64,000 bases of DNA from Flammeovirgaceae bacterium (GCA_021299455.1 JAJTGQ010000006.1:1-64000), one strand, 5' to 3'. Counted from the first letter of the stretch, positions 47,354 through 57,013 are shown. A program made the numbers and translations. Notes: generated by a model not told the origin, from the sequence alone.

Positions 47354-47764
47354 ATGACACAATTCGCAAAAGTAAGTTCCAGAGAAGCCTTCCAATTGAT
47401 TGAACATACCATTTTTGAAGCGGAGAAAATAAACAAACACCTAGCCGTAACTATTTGCGGACCGGAGGGTGAATTGATTTCATTTTTGCGAATGGGTGGG
47501 GCATCACCTGCTGCCCCTGTAATTGCACAGAGTATAGCGCATACCGCTGCGCGCGATCGAAAATCTACCCGCGAAATGGGAGAGTTTATGGTTAACGCTA
47601 ATCGTGAGCAGGGTTTTTGGGGCGATGCAAAAATTACTGCCTTTGGTGGCGGTCTCCCAATTGTTCAAGAAGGCAAAGTTATTGGAGGAATTGGCGTTAG
47701 TGGTTTGTCAGAGGCAGAAGACGAACGGATTGCGCGCATCGCCATTGAAAAAGTGTACCGATAG
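47354..47764 (+). CDS. Heme-binding/GlcG-like protein (DUF336)
   Basis: The 136-aa protein fits the GlcG/HbpS family: SREAFQLIEHTIFEAEKINKHLAVTICGPEGELISFLRMGGASPAAPVIAQSIAHTAA, then GEFMVNANREQGFWGDAKITAFGGGLPIVQEGKVIGGIGVSGLSEAEDERIARIAIEK. Members bind heme or small ligands, or are of unknown role. It follows the broken toxin gene by 24 bases. Confidence 0.88.
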   Translation: MTQFAKVSSREAFQLIEHTIFEAEKINKHLAVTICGPEGELISFLRMGGASPAAPVIAQSIAHTAARDRKSTREMGEFMVNANREQGFWGDAKITAFGGGLPIVQEGKVIGGIGVSGLSEAEDERIARIAIEKVYR

Positions 47765-47899
47765 CGCAAATATAGACAACTGGTGCAGCGCTGAAGGTAA
47801 TTAGCAAACGCTATTACATGCCCATCTGGCTTTCCGAAAATATTTCTTTCCGTTTCTTTTTGCTTTCCAAAAAATTTATTGCTTATTTACTTAACAAAA

Positions 47900-47927
47900 T
47901 ATAAGGATATAACTAGTATAAGGATAT
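47900..47927 (+). repeat. Direct repeat at the PadR start, possible operator
   Basis: TATAAGGATAT occurs at 47900-47910 and again at 47917-47927, the second copy running into the ATG of PadR (47926). Two equal half-sites 17 bases apart at the start of a regulator gene suggest autorepression. Confidence 0.35.
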
Positions 47928-48252
47928 GGCTAAAGAATATTTAGGTGAATTTGAAGAGCTGGTTTTAACGATGGTAGCCGCTTTGCAAGAGGATGCCTAC
48001 GGAGCTGCCATTTCAGAAGAAATTGAAACGCGCTTGAAGCGCGAAGTGAACCTGAGTGCCGTACATGTTACGCTCTATCGATTAGAAGACAAGGGCTACA
48101 TCAAATCCAGCATGGGTGGAGGAACAAATGAGCGCGGTGGTAGACGCAAACGAATTTTTACCATTACCAGTGCGGGGATGGCAATGCTCCGTGCGCTAAA
48201 AGAATCGAGGATTGAGCTTTGGAAGTTGGTACCACAGTTGAAGATGTTTTAG
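47926..48252 (+). CDS. PadR family transcriptional regulator
   Basis: The 108-aa protein is a PadR-type winged helix: EFEELVLTMVAALQEDAYGAAISEEIETRLKREVNLSAVHVTLYRLEDKGYIKS, with the Gly/Arg-rich wing (GGGTNERGGRRKRIFTIT). It is the usual partner gene of FtsX permeases in Cytophagales, and here it starts 56 bases before the first permease gene, so it probably controls this array. Confidence 0.93.
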   Translation: MAKEYLGEFEELVLTMVAALQEDAYGAAISEEIETRLKREVNLSAVHVTLYRLEDKGYIKSSMGGGTNERGGRRKRIFTITSAGMAMLRALKESRIELWKLVPQLKMF

Positions 48253-48308
48253 ACTGTGACTTCTATGGTTGCTTTAATCAATATAAGCATACAAATAAAC
48301 ACTAGGGT

Positions 48309-50969
48309 GTGAACAATCATAATTATGATAAGATTCAAACCCCTCGTAGTCTAAGACTATTGAAATGGTTCTGCCCACCCCATCTCTACGAGGAAATCGA
48401 AGGCGACCTTATTCAGAAATTTAATCGGGAAGCAAGAGCTTTTGGAGATAATAAGGCGAAGAGAAGATTGCTTTGGAACGTGATTCGGTTTTTTAGGCCA
48501 GGGATTTTACTGCGGAATAAATTTTCAAATCATCAAATCCATAGTTCTATGCTAAAAAATCATTTTCAGTTTTCGCTGCGCATGCTTTCCAGGAACAAGG
48601 CATTTGCAATGGTAAGTGTATTTGGACTGAGTATAAGTATAGCAGCATGTATACTAGTGGCTGAGTATGCGCGGTTTGAATTGAGCTATGACAAATTTTT
48701 CCCTAAGCACAAAGACATTTACCGCTTGCAGCACAATCGTTTTGTAAATGGCGAGTTACTTTACAAAAAGGCCATGAGCTTTCCCGAAGTAGCAATGGCT
48801 CTGAAAGAATATTTTCCTGAAGTAGAGCAGGTCGCTCGCTTATTCCCTGTCAGTTTGAATATTGAGCCGGTTTTCACAGCCACCTTGAAATCAGGCGAGA
48901 AGAAAAGTTTTTCGGAACCGAATTCTTATTCGGCAGACAGTACATTTTGCAAAATATTTGATTTAGATTTTATTTATGGAAACCCTGCTTCTGCATTGCG
49001 TGGAAGTAATGACATCATTATATCGCGATCCACAGCCCTTCGCTATTTTGGAAGATTGGATGTGGTGGGCGAAGTTCTAAAAGGAACAGGTGGTGACGTT
49101 ACCATTAGTGGTGTGTTTAATGATTTGCCTGCCAACAGTCATTTGAAGTTTGACATTCTGGTTTCTTGGTGGAATGTGTATGAAGATCGACATCGGTTTA
49201 CATGGGATGGATTTTACAATTTCATCCAGTTGAAAGAGGGTTCGGATGTTCAACAGGTGTCGCAACGGTTACAAACATTCGCGCAGTCGTACATGGGCGA
49301 GTATTACAAAGGTCAGCCTAATACCTATTCTCAATTTCAACTTCAGCCCTTGGAAGGAATTCACCTCGACTCACATTTGGACGGTGAAATGCGTGCAAAT
49401 GGAAACAGGAATATTGTTAACACATTGTTGATAGTGGCGGCTTTCATGATTGTCATCGCCATTATCAATCAAGTTAACCTCAACACTTCTCGCTCATTGG
49501 CGCGGATCAAAGAAGTAGGCGTGCGCAAAACTATTGGCTCCACCAAAACACAATTGTCAATGCAGTTCTTGATGGAGTCGTTACTGTTGAGTTTTACAGC
49601 TGCTAGTATTGGGCTGCTGTTGGCATGGGTTTTTCATCCGTGGTTTAATACTCTATTCGATTTGCATATTTCTTTAGTGCTCATTGATCAGCCTATTTTT
49701 TGGGTCGTGATGATAACGTTAGTTGTAGCCGTTGCCATCATCTCCGGCTTTTATCCAGCTTTTATGCTCACTCGGTTTAAAGTATATGAGGCATTGAAGG
49801 GGTTATCAGTTGGCGAACGTAAATCACGTTTTCAAAAAGTGTTGGTAACAACTCAGTTTACCATTTCGTTAGTTTTGATAATTGCCACCTATACCTTGTT
49901 TAAGCAAATCACTTTCATGAAGTCCAACGATTTGGGCTTTGGCATAGAACAGAAATTGGTTGTGAAAATATTGCCGGGTATCGGAGAAGAAAGCGACACG
50001 TTGTTCAATCATAAAGTAATGGCAATAAAGAGTGAACTTTTAACAAACTCGTTGTGCAAAGCATCCACTATTTCGTCAAGCATACCCGGAAGAAAGAATG
50101 AGTGGCGAGGCAGTACCAGGTTGGCTGGCACCAATGGCGATGTTGTAATCCGAGCTGGTCTTGAGAGAGTAGACGAAGATTTTTTGGATGCTTTTGATTT
50201 GACGTTAGTTGCAGGACGAAACTATGCCTCATCTCAAAACAATGGAAACTCCATCATTGTCAACGAAGAAGCAACAAAACAGTTAGGCTTTCATTCGCCA
50301 CAAGAGGCGATTGGAAAGAAAGTAGCCATTATGATGGGAGATCGAGAAATTATTGGCGTGGTAAAGTCATTTCACATAGCTGGCCTTCAAGAGGCGGTTA
50401 GTCCATCGATGTTTATCACAGGAGCTGGTTACATGAAGTTTTTAACTATCTCGTTGACTGTAGGTAATATCCCCGATCAGATATCACAAGTTGAAAAAAT
50501 TTGGAAAACCCATTTTCCCGACAAGCCTTTTCAATATTTTTTCTTAGACGAATTTTTTAATCGACAATATCAAGCCGATGTGCTAATGGGAAAAAGTATC
50601 GGCATGTTCTCGGGCATTGCTATTATGATTGCATGCCTTGGATTATTCTCTTTATCAGTTTACACCATTCATAAAAAGACAAAGGAGATAGGGATAAAAA
50701 AGATATTGGGTGCAAGCGTGGCGGGAATTACCAGCGAACTCTGTGGAAATTTTATGATACCGCTCACGTTGTCGGCATTGGTCGGCATTCCCGTCAGTTA
50801 TTATTTGGTTACGTGGTGGCTCGCGCAATATGCCTATCGGATAGATATCACGTTCTTTTTGTTTCTGATGCCGCTGTGCCTTTTGCTGGCTATTGGCTTA
50901 ACCACGATTATTTTCCAGTCGGTGAAGGCTGCTGGAAAAAATCCGGTGGAAAGTTTGAGATATGAATGA
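48309..50969 (+). CDS. FtsX/MacB-type permease with N-terminal prefix domain (copy 1)
   Basis: At 886 aa this protein begins (GTG at 48309) with a prefix segment (about residues 12-75): LRLLKWFCPPHLYEEIEGDLIQKFNREARAFGDNKAKRRLLWNVIRFFRPGILLRN. It is followed by two MacB-like modules, each with a first membrane helix and a periplasmic domain. These begin with AFAMVSVFGLSISIAACILVAEY (about 98-120) and continue with FtsX helices such as NTLLIVAAFMIVIAIINQVN. FtsX helices with EVGVRKTIGSTKTQL and EIGIKKILGASVAGI motifs mark the two FtsX domains. MacB-type proteins usually work with an ATPase to export or signal; none is encoded here. Its stop overlaps the next reading frame by eight bases. Confidence 0.9.
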   Translation: MNNHNYDKIQTPRSLRLLKWFCPPHLYEEIEGDLIQKFNREARAFGDNKAKRRLLWNVIRFFRPGILLRNKFSNHQIHSSMLKNHFQFSLRMLSRNKAFAMVSVFGLSISIAACILVAEYARFELSYDKFFPKHKDIYRLQHNRFVNGELLYKKAMSFPEVAMALKEYFPEVEQVARLFPVSLNIEPVFTATLKSGEKKSFSEPNSYSADSTFCKIFDLDFIYGNPASALRGSNDIIISRSTALRYFGRLDVVGEVLKGTGGDVTISGVFNDLPANSHLKFDILVSWWNVYEDRHRFTWDGFYNFIQLKEGSDVQQVSQRLQTFAQSYMGEYYKGQPNTYSQFQLQPLEGIHLDSHLDGEMRANGNRNIVNTLLIVAAFMIVIAIINQVNLNTSRSLARIKEVGVRKTIGSTKTQLSMQFLMESLLLSFTAASIGLLLAWVFHPWFNTLFDLHISLVLIDQPIFWVVMITLVVAVAIISGFYPAFMLTRFKVYEALKGLSVGERKSRFQKVLVTTQFTISLVLIIATYTLFKQITFMKSNDLGFGIEQKLVVKILPGIGEESDTLFNHKVMAIKSELLTNSLCKASTISSSIPGRKNEWRGSTRLAGTNGDVVIRAGLERVDEDFLDAFDLTLVAGRNYASSQNNGNSIIVNEEATKQLGFHSPQEAIGKKVAIMMGDREIIGVVKSFHIAGLQEAVSPSMFITGAGYMKFLTISLTVGNIPDQISQVEKIWKTHFPDKPFQYFFLDEFFNRQYQADVLMGKSIGMFSGIAIMIACLGLFSLSVYTIHKKTKEIGIKKILGASVAGITSELCGNFMIPLTLSALVGIPVSYYLVTWWLAQYAYRIDITFFLFLMPLCLLLAIGLTTIIFQSVKAAGKNPVESLRYE

Positions 50970-51054
50970 CAAGTCGCCTCATATCGCCTTTCGCATTCTG
51001 CGGTGGTTCTGTCCACCACACCTCTACGAAGAAATCGAAGGCGACCTTGTTCAG
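50962..51054 (+). pseudogene. 5' remnant of a fourth FtsX permease gene
   Basis: ATG at 50962 overlaps the stop of copy 1 by eight bases, just as copy 3 overlaps copy 2. It begins a permease prefix (FRILRWFCPPHLYEEIEGDLV) that is clean up to about 51054. The similarity then ends abruptly at the stop codon of the antisense PIN toxin gene; the remaining permease is missing. The frame stays open to 51753 only as antisense of the toxin-antitoxin genes. Confidence 0.8.
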
Positions 51055-51461
51055 AACCGTTGCATGAAATTGCTTGGGGTGAGAATCGCTATGCCGCGGA
51101 ACGGGTTTAATGCAAGCAAATCTTTATCACCTGTAACGATGCAGGCGGCCTTTGCTGCCACCGCTAACTCTAATAATTTATTATCATCAGCATCGCGGCA
51201 AACTTCTATTTTTTCTAATGGGGTTACTAGTTCACAAGCGTTTACAAATATAGATAAGGCAGTTTGGCGGGTTTCCACCAGTACAAAATCATCAAATTTA
51301 TCAGCTAAAAGTGTTGACTTATATTCCTCAAGTACTTCTGATGAGGTGAACACGTTACCTTTTGAGAAACAATGTTTTATAGCAGCAATTGGCCTTTGTG
51401 ATTTAAACACTACACTACTAACCAATACGTTGGTATCAATGACAAAATGGTCAATGGCCAT
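51051..51461 (-). CDS. PIN domain toxin
   Basis: The 136-aa protein (ATG at 51461) has the PIN nuclease pattern: VIDTNVLVSSVVF (first Asp), an EVLEEYKSTL segment with a conserved Glu, and ADDNKLLELAVAAKAACIVTGDKDLLAL (later Asp residues). PIN toxins cleave RNA. The alternative ATG at 51482 would overlap the antitoxin by 32 bases. ATG at 51461 overlaps the antitoxin stop by 11 bases. The gene is antisense to the permease array and its stop lies at the edge of the permease remnant. Confidence 0.87.
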   Translation of the reverse strand: MAIDHFVIDTNVLVSSVVFKSQRPIAAIKHCFSKGNVFTSSEVLEEYKSTLLADKFDDFVLVETRQTALSIFVNACELVTPLEKIEVCRDADDNKLLELAVAAKAACIVTGDKDLLALNPFRGIAILTPSNFMQRF

Positions 51462-51729
51462 TGCGAATGGCTTCTTCGCCAAAAAGATTTCGAGTTGTTT
51501 CTTCGTCCCACTCCATCAATTCAGCAAGTTTGGTAATGGTCATTCCGTTCTTTTCAGCTTGCGTGGCTGTTTTCTCAAGAATATCAAACAAGGCCTTGTT
51601 TCGCTCTCTTTTAAAAATCTCAGCGAGCACATTGCCCATCAGTTTTTCAACCCTGCCTTTATCTTCTGGCGAAAGATTTTGGAATTGATTGGTGAGGGAA
51701 TCCTCCAAGTTCAATGTAAGCGTTTTCAT
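51451..51729 (-). CDS. Antitoxin of the PIN module
   Basis: This 92-aa protein is helical (KTLTLNLEDSLTNQFQNLSPEDKGRVEKLMGNVLAEIFKRERNKALFDILEKTATQAEKNGMTITKLAELMEWDEETTRNLFGEE). It opens with a strand that could be a ribbon-helix-helix start, and the last part can contact the PIN toxin. Its start is 21 bases before the divergent second permease (51750). Confidence 0.8.
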   Translation of the reverse strand: MKTLTLNLEDSLTNQFQNLSPEDKGRVEKLMGNVLAEIFKRERNKALFDILEKTATQAEKNGMTITKLAELMEWDEETTRNLFGEEAIRNGH

Positions 51730-51749
51730 ATCACAAATATATCAAAGAA

Positions 51750-54383
51750 ATGAAAACTCCTGAAAGTGCTCATCCACCATTCGCTTTGCGTTTCCTTAGT
51801 TGGTTCTGCCCCGCACACCTCTACGAGGAAATCGAAGGCGACCTGATTCAGAAATTTAATCGGGATGTAAATGTAATTGGAGAGAAGAGAGCAAAGAGAA
51901 AATTGCTGTGGGATGTGATTCGGTTTTTTAGGCCCGGTATTATTTTAAGAAATAAGCTGTCATTTCACCGAAATCAAATTGATATGATTAAAAGTTACTT
52001 CACCATTCTGTTCCGCAGTCTTCTGAAACGAAAGTTTTACTCTGTCATTAATATTTCATGCCTGACGGTGGGCATCACATTTGCTTTGCTCATAGGTATG
52101 TTCATTCATGGTGAGTTGCAAGTGAATAAACATTTGGCAGATGCCGATCGCCTATACCTGCTTGAAAGTAAAGCTCAATCCAGAGACTATCGTGAATTCT
52201 TTTCCAGTAGTCATTTGGTTAGTCAATGTGTCACTCAATACCCTAATCTATTCGAATCGTATTATCGATTTCTAGATAGGAATATAACCGTCTCAAAAGG
52301 TGATAAACACTTTCGCATTCAGAGTATGATTGGGGATGCTTCATTGCTGACCATGTTTGGGTTTCCAGTTATTGCTGGGAATGCAGCGAGTGCTTTGAAA
52401 GATCCTAATTCAATAGTCGTCACTCGCAAGGTGGCCAATCAGTTTTTTGATAACACGAATGTGGTTGGCCAAACACTCACGGTTTCAACCGAACAAAATG
52501 GTAAAAAGGAGTATCTGATAACAGCCGTAATTGAAAATCCTGACGATAAAAATTCAGTTTCTGATTTTATGGATATGAATGCACAGATTTTCCTAACGCT
52601 CGAAAACTCAAAAGACTTTTTCCCTTTGTTTGACCAAAACTCATGGGGCAGTTTTATTATTAGCTACATAAAGCTAATGCCTAATATTAAAGTATCCGAA
52701 GCGGAAGCAGCCATTAATCGAACCATCAAGGGAGTTGCTCCAAAAGCAAATGACGAACCGCGAACCTATTTCCTAAACCCATTGGCCGACTATTATCGAA
52801 TGACCAACCACGGTGCTGTTCAGAAGTTGATATGGTCGCTTGCTGTTATAGTTTCCTTAATCCTCCTACTGGCCATCAGTAACTTTATTAACATCGCTAT
52901 TGCCAGTTCATTTTCGCGCGCAAAAGAAGTAGGCGTACGAAAAGTAATCGGGGGCCAGCAATGGCAGGTGGTTAATCAATTTTTGTTAGAGGCATGTGTG
53001 ATTTCCGTGATTGCTGGTGTGCTTAGTGTTTTATTCTATGAGCTACTGCATTCTTACTTTGCTGACTTACTAGGTGCGAAACTGCCTTCAATTTTGATGT
53101 TCGATAAATCGGTTTGGCTATTAATGCTGGTTGGTTTTTTAGGTATCGGTTTCTTTGCAGGAGTTTATCCTGCTATTTTCCAGTCAATGGCGCGTCCTGT
53201 AGATTCTTTGAAAGGAAAGTTCAAATCAGTGCAAGGTACTATCCAATTTTCACGAGGTTTAATTGGTACACAATTTCTAATCACTATTTTCATTCTCATC
53301 GTTGCCGTTGTGGTGTCAGGGCAGGTGTCATTTTTTCTTGAAAAAGATTTGGGCTACGACAAGGCGCGCGTACTGGTAGTGGGCTCGGTGCCACGCCTAT
53401 GGAACGATGCCGGCTTCTCAAAAATGGAATTTGCTAAAAAGGAATTTTTACAATCCAAAGAGATAAAAGCTGTTTCGCTTTCGTGGGGAGCACCTGGAAA
53501 TAATTTCAGTCCTGGTGGCAGTAAAGTTCATAAAGCAGGTACTCCTTCTGAAAAGGCAATCGACCATGTTATTACTTGTGGTGACGAGGACTACGAAAAG
53601 GTTTATGATTTGAAACTGGAAGCGGGTAGTTTTTTGGATGAAGCTGGTCTGCAGCCTCGCAATAGTGTAGTTATTAACAAAAGTGCCCAAAAGGCGTTAG
53701 GTGTTCAAATAGGTGACCAACTTAAAGCAATTGATTATGGAGATACGCTGTTCACAGTAAGGGGTATTGTATCGGATTTCAATTATGAGTCTCTACATGA
53801 AAAAATCGGCCCTCTGATGATTATGCAACCAAATGATTTTCGGGCTTACCGTTACTTTAATTTTAAACTAGCAACGGGTAATATTAGCGAGTTAATCAAA
53901 GCTGTTGAGAATGCTTGGAAAAAAGCATTTCCTGACGACCCGTTTGATTATTGGTTTGCTGACGAACGAATGAAAACCATGTACACCACGGAGCTGCAAA
54001 TGAAAAAGGCAGCCAACACAGCGTCCATTTTGATGTTGATTATTGTGATAACAGGTGTATTGGGGCTGGTCTCTTTGAGCGTATCCAAAAGGAAAAAGGA
54101 AATCGGCATTCGGAAAGTATTGGGCGCTTCCTTACACGATATACTTTTGCTGATTGCAAAGGAGTATGCTTTGCTGATAGCGATTTCATTTGTAGTGGCA
54201 GTGCCGTTGGCTTACTTATCCTCTATCCAGTGGCTAGGGGCATTTGCTTATCGACTTGAGTTGAGTTGGTGGATGTTTGCCCTGCCCGGGGCTTTACTAT
54301 TAATTTTTACGATAGTGATTGTAACTGTGCAAGCTCATGGCGTGGCAGCTTCCAATCCAGTGAAGTCATTGAAGTATGAGTAG
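51750..54383 (+). CDS. FtsX/MacB-type permease with prefix domain (copy 2)
   Basis: At 877 aa it has the same layout as copy 1. The prefix (about 13-70) contains LRFLSWFCPAHLYEEIEGDL and FFRPGIILRN. The first membrane helix is SVINISCLTVGITFALLIGMFIHG, followed by MacB-like periplasmic and FtsX modules with KEVGVRKVIGGQQWQV and KEIGIRKVLGASLHDILLL. There is no ATP-binding partner nearby. The first start is only 20 bases from the antitoxin start, so the toxin-antitoxin module may separate it from PadR control. Its stop overlaps copy 3 by eight bases. Confidence 0.9.
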   Translation: MKTPESAHPPFALRFLSWFCPAHLYEEIEGDLIQKFNRDVNVIGEKRAKRKLLWDVIRFFRPGIILRNKLSFHRNQIDMIKSYFTILFRSLLKRKFYSVINISCLTVGITFALLIGMFIHGELQVNKHLADADRLYLLESKAQSRDYREFFSSSHLVSQCVTQYPNLFESYYRFLDRNITVSKGDKHFRIQSMIGDASLLTMFGFPVIAGNAASALKDPNSIVVTRKVANQFFDNTNVVGQTLTVSTEQNGKKEYLITAVIENPDDKNSVSDFMDMNAQIFLTLENSKDFFPLFDQNSWGSFIISYIKLMPNIKVSEAEAAINRTIKGVAPKANDEPRTYFLNPLADYYRMTNHGAVQKLIWSLAVIVSLILLLAISNFINIAIASSFSRAKEVGVRKVIGGQQWQVVNQFLLEACVISVIAGVLSVLFYELLHSYFADLLGAKLPSILMFDKSVWLLMLVGFLGIGFFAGVYPAIFQSMARPVDSLKGKFKSVQGTIQFSRGLIGTQFLITIFILIVAVVVSGQVSFFLEKDLGYDKARVLVVGSVPRLWNDAGFSKMEFAKKEFLQSKEIKAVSLSWGAPGNNFSPGGSKVHKAGTPSEKAIDHVITCGDEDYEKVYDLKLEAGSFLDEAGLQPRNSVVINKSAQKALGVQIGDQLKAIDYGDTLFTVRGIVSDFNYESLHEKIGPLMIMQPNDFRAYRYFNFKLATGNISELIKAVENAWKKAFPDDPFDYWFADERMKTMYTTELQMKKAANTASILMLIIVITGVLGLVSLSVSKRKKEIGIRKVLGASLHDILLLIAKEYALLIAISFVVAVPLAYLSSIQWLGAFAYRLELSWWMFALPGALLLIFTIVIVTVQAHGVAASNPVKSLKYE

Positions 54384-56997
54384 CGGTAGGTTATTTCGTT
54401 TTGCTTTATTATTTCTTAAGTGGTTTTGCCCTTTGCACCTCTACGAAGAAATCGAAGGCGACCTCATTCAGAAATTCAATCGGGATATAAGGATATCTGG
54501 GGAAAGGAGGGCGAAGTGGAGATTGCTGTGGAATGTGATAAGGTTTTTTAGGCCAGGAATTATTTTAAGAAACAGATTTACTATCAAATTAAATACAATT
54601 CCAATGATTCAGAATTATTTTAAGATCACGCTGCGCAATTTGAACAAGCGTAGGGCGTATGCCTTCATCAATGTATTTGGTCTCGCGGTGGGCGTGGCGG
54701 CCTGCTTGGTCATTGGCAAGTATTTGGAGTTTGAAACGAGCTATGATGGATTTCACGCGAATGCCAAGAATATCTATCGTGTTATAAGTTCATTCTATAC
54801 CGATGGTACTAAAGATTCTTACACGGGTTATGACCTAGGGCCCACACTATTAAATGAAATCCCTGAAATCAAAAAGTTTGCGCGCACTCACGGCAACAGC
54901 AGTGTTGTTAGTTTTGCCAATGAGCAAAACAAAGAAGTCAGGTTCTATGAGCAAAACATATTAGCGGCAGACAGTTCTTTCCTTGAGCTGTTTACATTCA
55001 AATTTATGTATGGAAACACCACCGCTCTTTATAGCCCTAATTCCATTGTTCTCACTCAGTCTGTTGCCACAAAATATTTTGGAAAAACAAACCCTATCGG
55101 CAAAGAACTAAAGCTGCACGACAACTGGCCCGGTCTGTACATTGTAACGGCCGTGATAGATGACGTGCCCGCCAATTCACATTTTGAATTTGACCTGATC
55201 ATGCCCCTGCACAATGTTTTACAGTCTGAACACTATCGCAATACTAATCAGCGCTGGGATAACTTCAAGACATATGTTGAAACACACAAAGACTCTGAAC
55301 AAGCTAGTCTTCAAAGTAAAATCCCCGGTTTAATAGAAAAATACAGGGGTAATGACAAAGCCATCAACGCTAAATCAGAGCTTCAGTTTCAACCCTTGCT
55401 CGATATTCACTATTCCCCAGACTTGCAAAATCAAGGCACCCATCGCACCAAAATTTACTTTTTTGTAGTGGTAGCTATTTTTATTCTAATGATCGCTTGG
55501 ATAAACTATATCAACTTGGCAACCGCTCGCGCCATGGAGCGGGCAAGGGAAGTGGGTGTAAAAAAGGCATTGGGTGTTTTACGGATTCAACTGATTTCAC
55601 AGTTTATTTTTGAATCGCTATTAATCAATTTCATAAGTATTTTGTTTGCAGTATTTCTAGCCTGGTTGGCAATTCCATTGTTAAACTCAATAGTAGGTCG
55701 TTCATTGGCGTTTGATCTTGCACAACCTCCATTCTGGATTTTATTGGGGGCGTTGTTTTTGGCGGGTTCTCTTGCGGCTGGTTTCTATCCCGCCTTTGTG
55801 CTTTCATCATTTAAAACCACTGAAGTTATCAAAGGAAAGATTATGAAGAGCCGCTCGGGGTTATCGCTGCGCAGTGGATTGGTTGTTTTTCAATTTGCGT
55901 CATCGTTGGTGTTGATTGTGGGGACGTTTGTAGTGTTTAAGCAACTACGATTTATGGAAGGCCAAGAAAAATATTTGACTACAAATCAAATTCTTGTTGT
56001 CAAAGGGCCTGAAGTGACCGCGAGGGAGAAATTAAGTGGGCAAATGATGTCGTTTAAGAATGAATTGCTACAACTCAGTATGGTTGACAAGGTTGCGATC
56101 TCCTTCAATGTTCCAGCCAGCGATCCAAGCATGAGCTCGGGTATCAGAAAACTTGGAAATCCAGTGGAAGAAAATAGAATTGGAGATAGCTATTGGGCTG
56201 GGTCTGATTTCATGGAGCTTTACCAGATTCCACTGGTGGCCGGCAAGTTTTGGGATGCCCGCATAGAGTCTGAAATGGATCAAGTAATTGTGAATGAAGA
56301 AGCTGTCAGGGTTTTTCGATTGGGAACAAATAACGATGCACTTAAAGAAAAGTTGATTATGCTTGGCGACACCTTTTCCATTCTCGGTGTGGTGAAAAAC
56401 CATCATTGGAACTCGCTGAAACAACTGCACAAGCCTATGGTGTTCCGAGCTGGAAAATCAGCTGACGGCAATGTTTCAGTTCGATTAACTGGCGATAATC
56501 AACTGGCAATTGAACAAATAAAGCAAACCTATTCGGCCTCGTTTGCCGGGGAAACATTCTCTTATTATTTCATGGATGATTCTTACCAGAGGTTATACGA
56601 TGCGGAGCAGCAATTCGGCAAACTCTTCAGCTCCTTTTCAATATTGGCAATATTGATCGGGTGTTTAGGGCTCTGGGGACTTGCTTCGTTCGCTATGCTA
56701 ACTAGAATGAAGGAGATAAGCATTCGTAAAGTATTGGGTGCTTCAGCAAATTCGATATTGTTCTTACTTACAGGTCAATTTTTGAAGCCAATATTGATAG
56801 GAAGTGCAATTGCATATCCATTGGTTTGGTTTGGGGCAAACAAATGGCTTGAACAATTTCCCTACAGAATCAATGTATCGATCGATCAGTTTATCATTCC
56901 ACTGGCAATACTGATCTCGATTGCTTTGCTAACGATAAGTAGGCAAATATTGCAGACGACTAAAGTTAATCCTGTGGATTCACTAAAGAACGAATAG
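54376..56997 (+). CDS. FtsX/MacB-type permease with prefix domain (copy 3)
   Basis: The 873-aa third copy again starts with the prefix (FALLFLKWFCPLHLYEEIEGDL, ... FFRPGIILRN). Two MacB/FtsX modules follow, with REVGVKKALGVLRIQLIS and KEISIRKVLGASANSILFLL motifs and AYAFINVFGLAVGVAACLVIGKYL as the first helix. It is the last gene of the array, 16 bases from the convergent S10 peptidase. All three permeases are about 30-40% alike by eye but nearly identical at the DNA level in one short 5' segment. Confidence 0.9.
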   Translation: MSSGRLFRFALLFLKWFCPLHLYEEIEGDLIQKFNRDIRISGERRAKWRLLWNVIRFFRPGIILRNRFTIKLNTIPMIQNYFKITLRNLNKRRAYAFINVFGLAVGVAACLVIGKYLEFETSYDGFHANAKNIYRVISSFYTDGTKDSYTGYDLGPTLLNEIPEIKKFARTHGNSSVVSFANEQNKEVRFYEQNILAADSSFLELFTFKFMYGNTTALYSPNSIVLTQSVATKYFGKTNPIGKELKLHDNWPGLYIVTAVIDDVPANSHFEFDLIMPLHNVLQSEHYRNTNQRWDNFKTYVETHKDSEQASLQSKIPGLIEKYRGNDKAINAKSELQFQPLLDIHYSPDLQNQGTHRTKIYFFVVVAIFILMIAWINYINLATARAMERAREVGVKKALGVLRIQLISQFIFESLLINFISILFAVFLAWLAIPLLNSIVGRSLAFDLAQPPFWILLGALFLAGSLAAGFYPAFVLSSFKTTEVIKGKIMKSRSGLSLRSGLVVFQFASSLVLIVGTFVVFKQLRFMEGQEKYLTTNQILVVKGPEVTAREKLSGQMMSFKNELLQLSMVDKVAISFNVPASDPSMSSGIRKLGNPVEENRIGDSYWAGSDFMELYQIPLVAGKFWDARIESEMDQVIVNEEAVRVFRLGTNNDALKEKLIMLGDTFSILGVVKNHHWNSLKQLHKPMVFRAGKSADGNVSVRLTGDNQLAIEQIKQTYSASFAGETFSYYFMDDSYQRLYDAEQQFGKLFSSFSILAILIGCLGLWGLASFAMLTRMKEISIRKVLGASANSILFLLTGQFLKPILIGSAIAYPLVWFGANKWLEQFPYRINVSIDQFIIPLAILISIALLTISRQILQTTKVNPVDSLKNE

Positions 56998-57013
56998 ACA
57001 AAGAAAAGCTTTT

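Noticed and set aside
51050-51753. Long open frame continuing from the permease remnant on the plus strand
   Set aside because: It is exactly antisense to the PIN toxin and antitoxin genes and shows no permease-like sequence after 51054.
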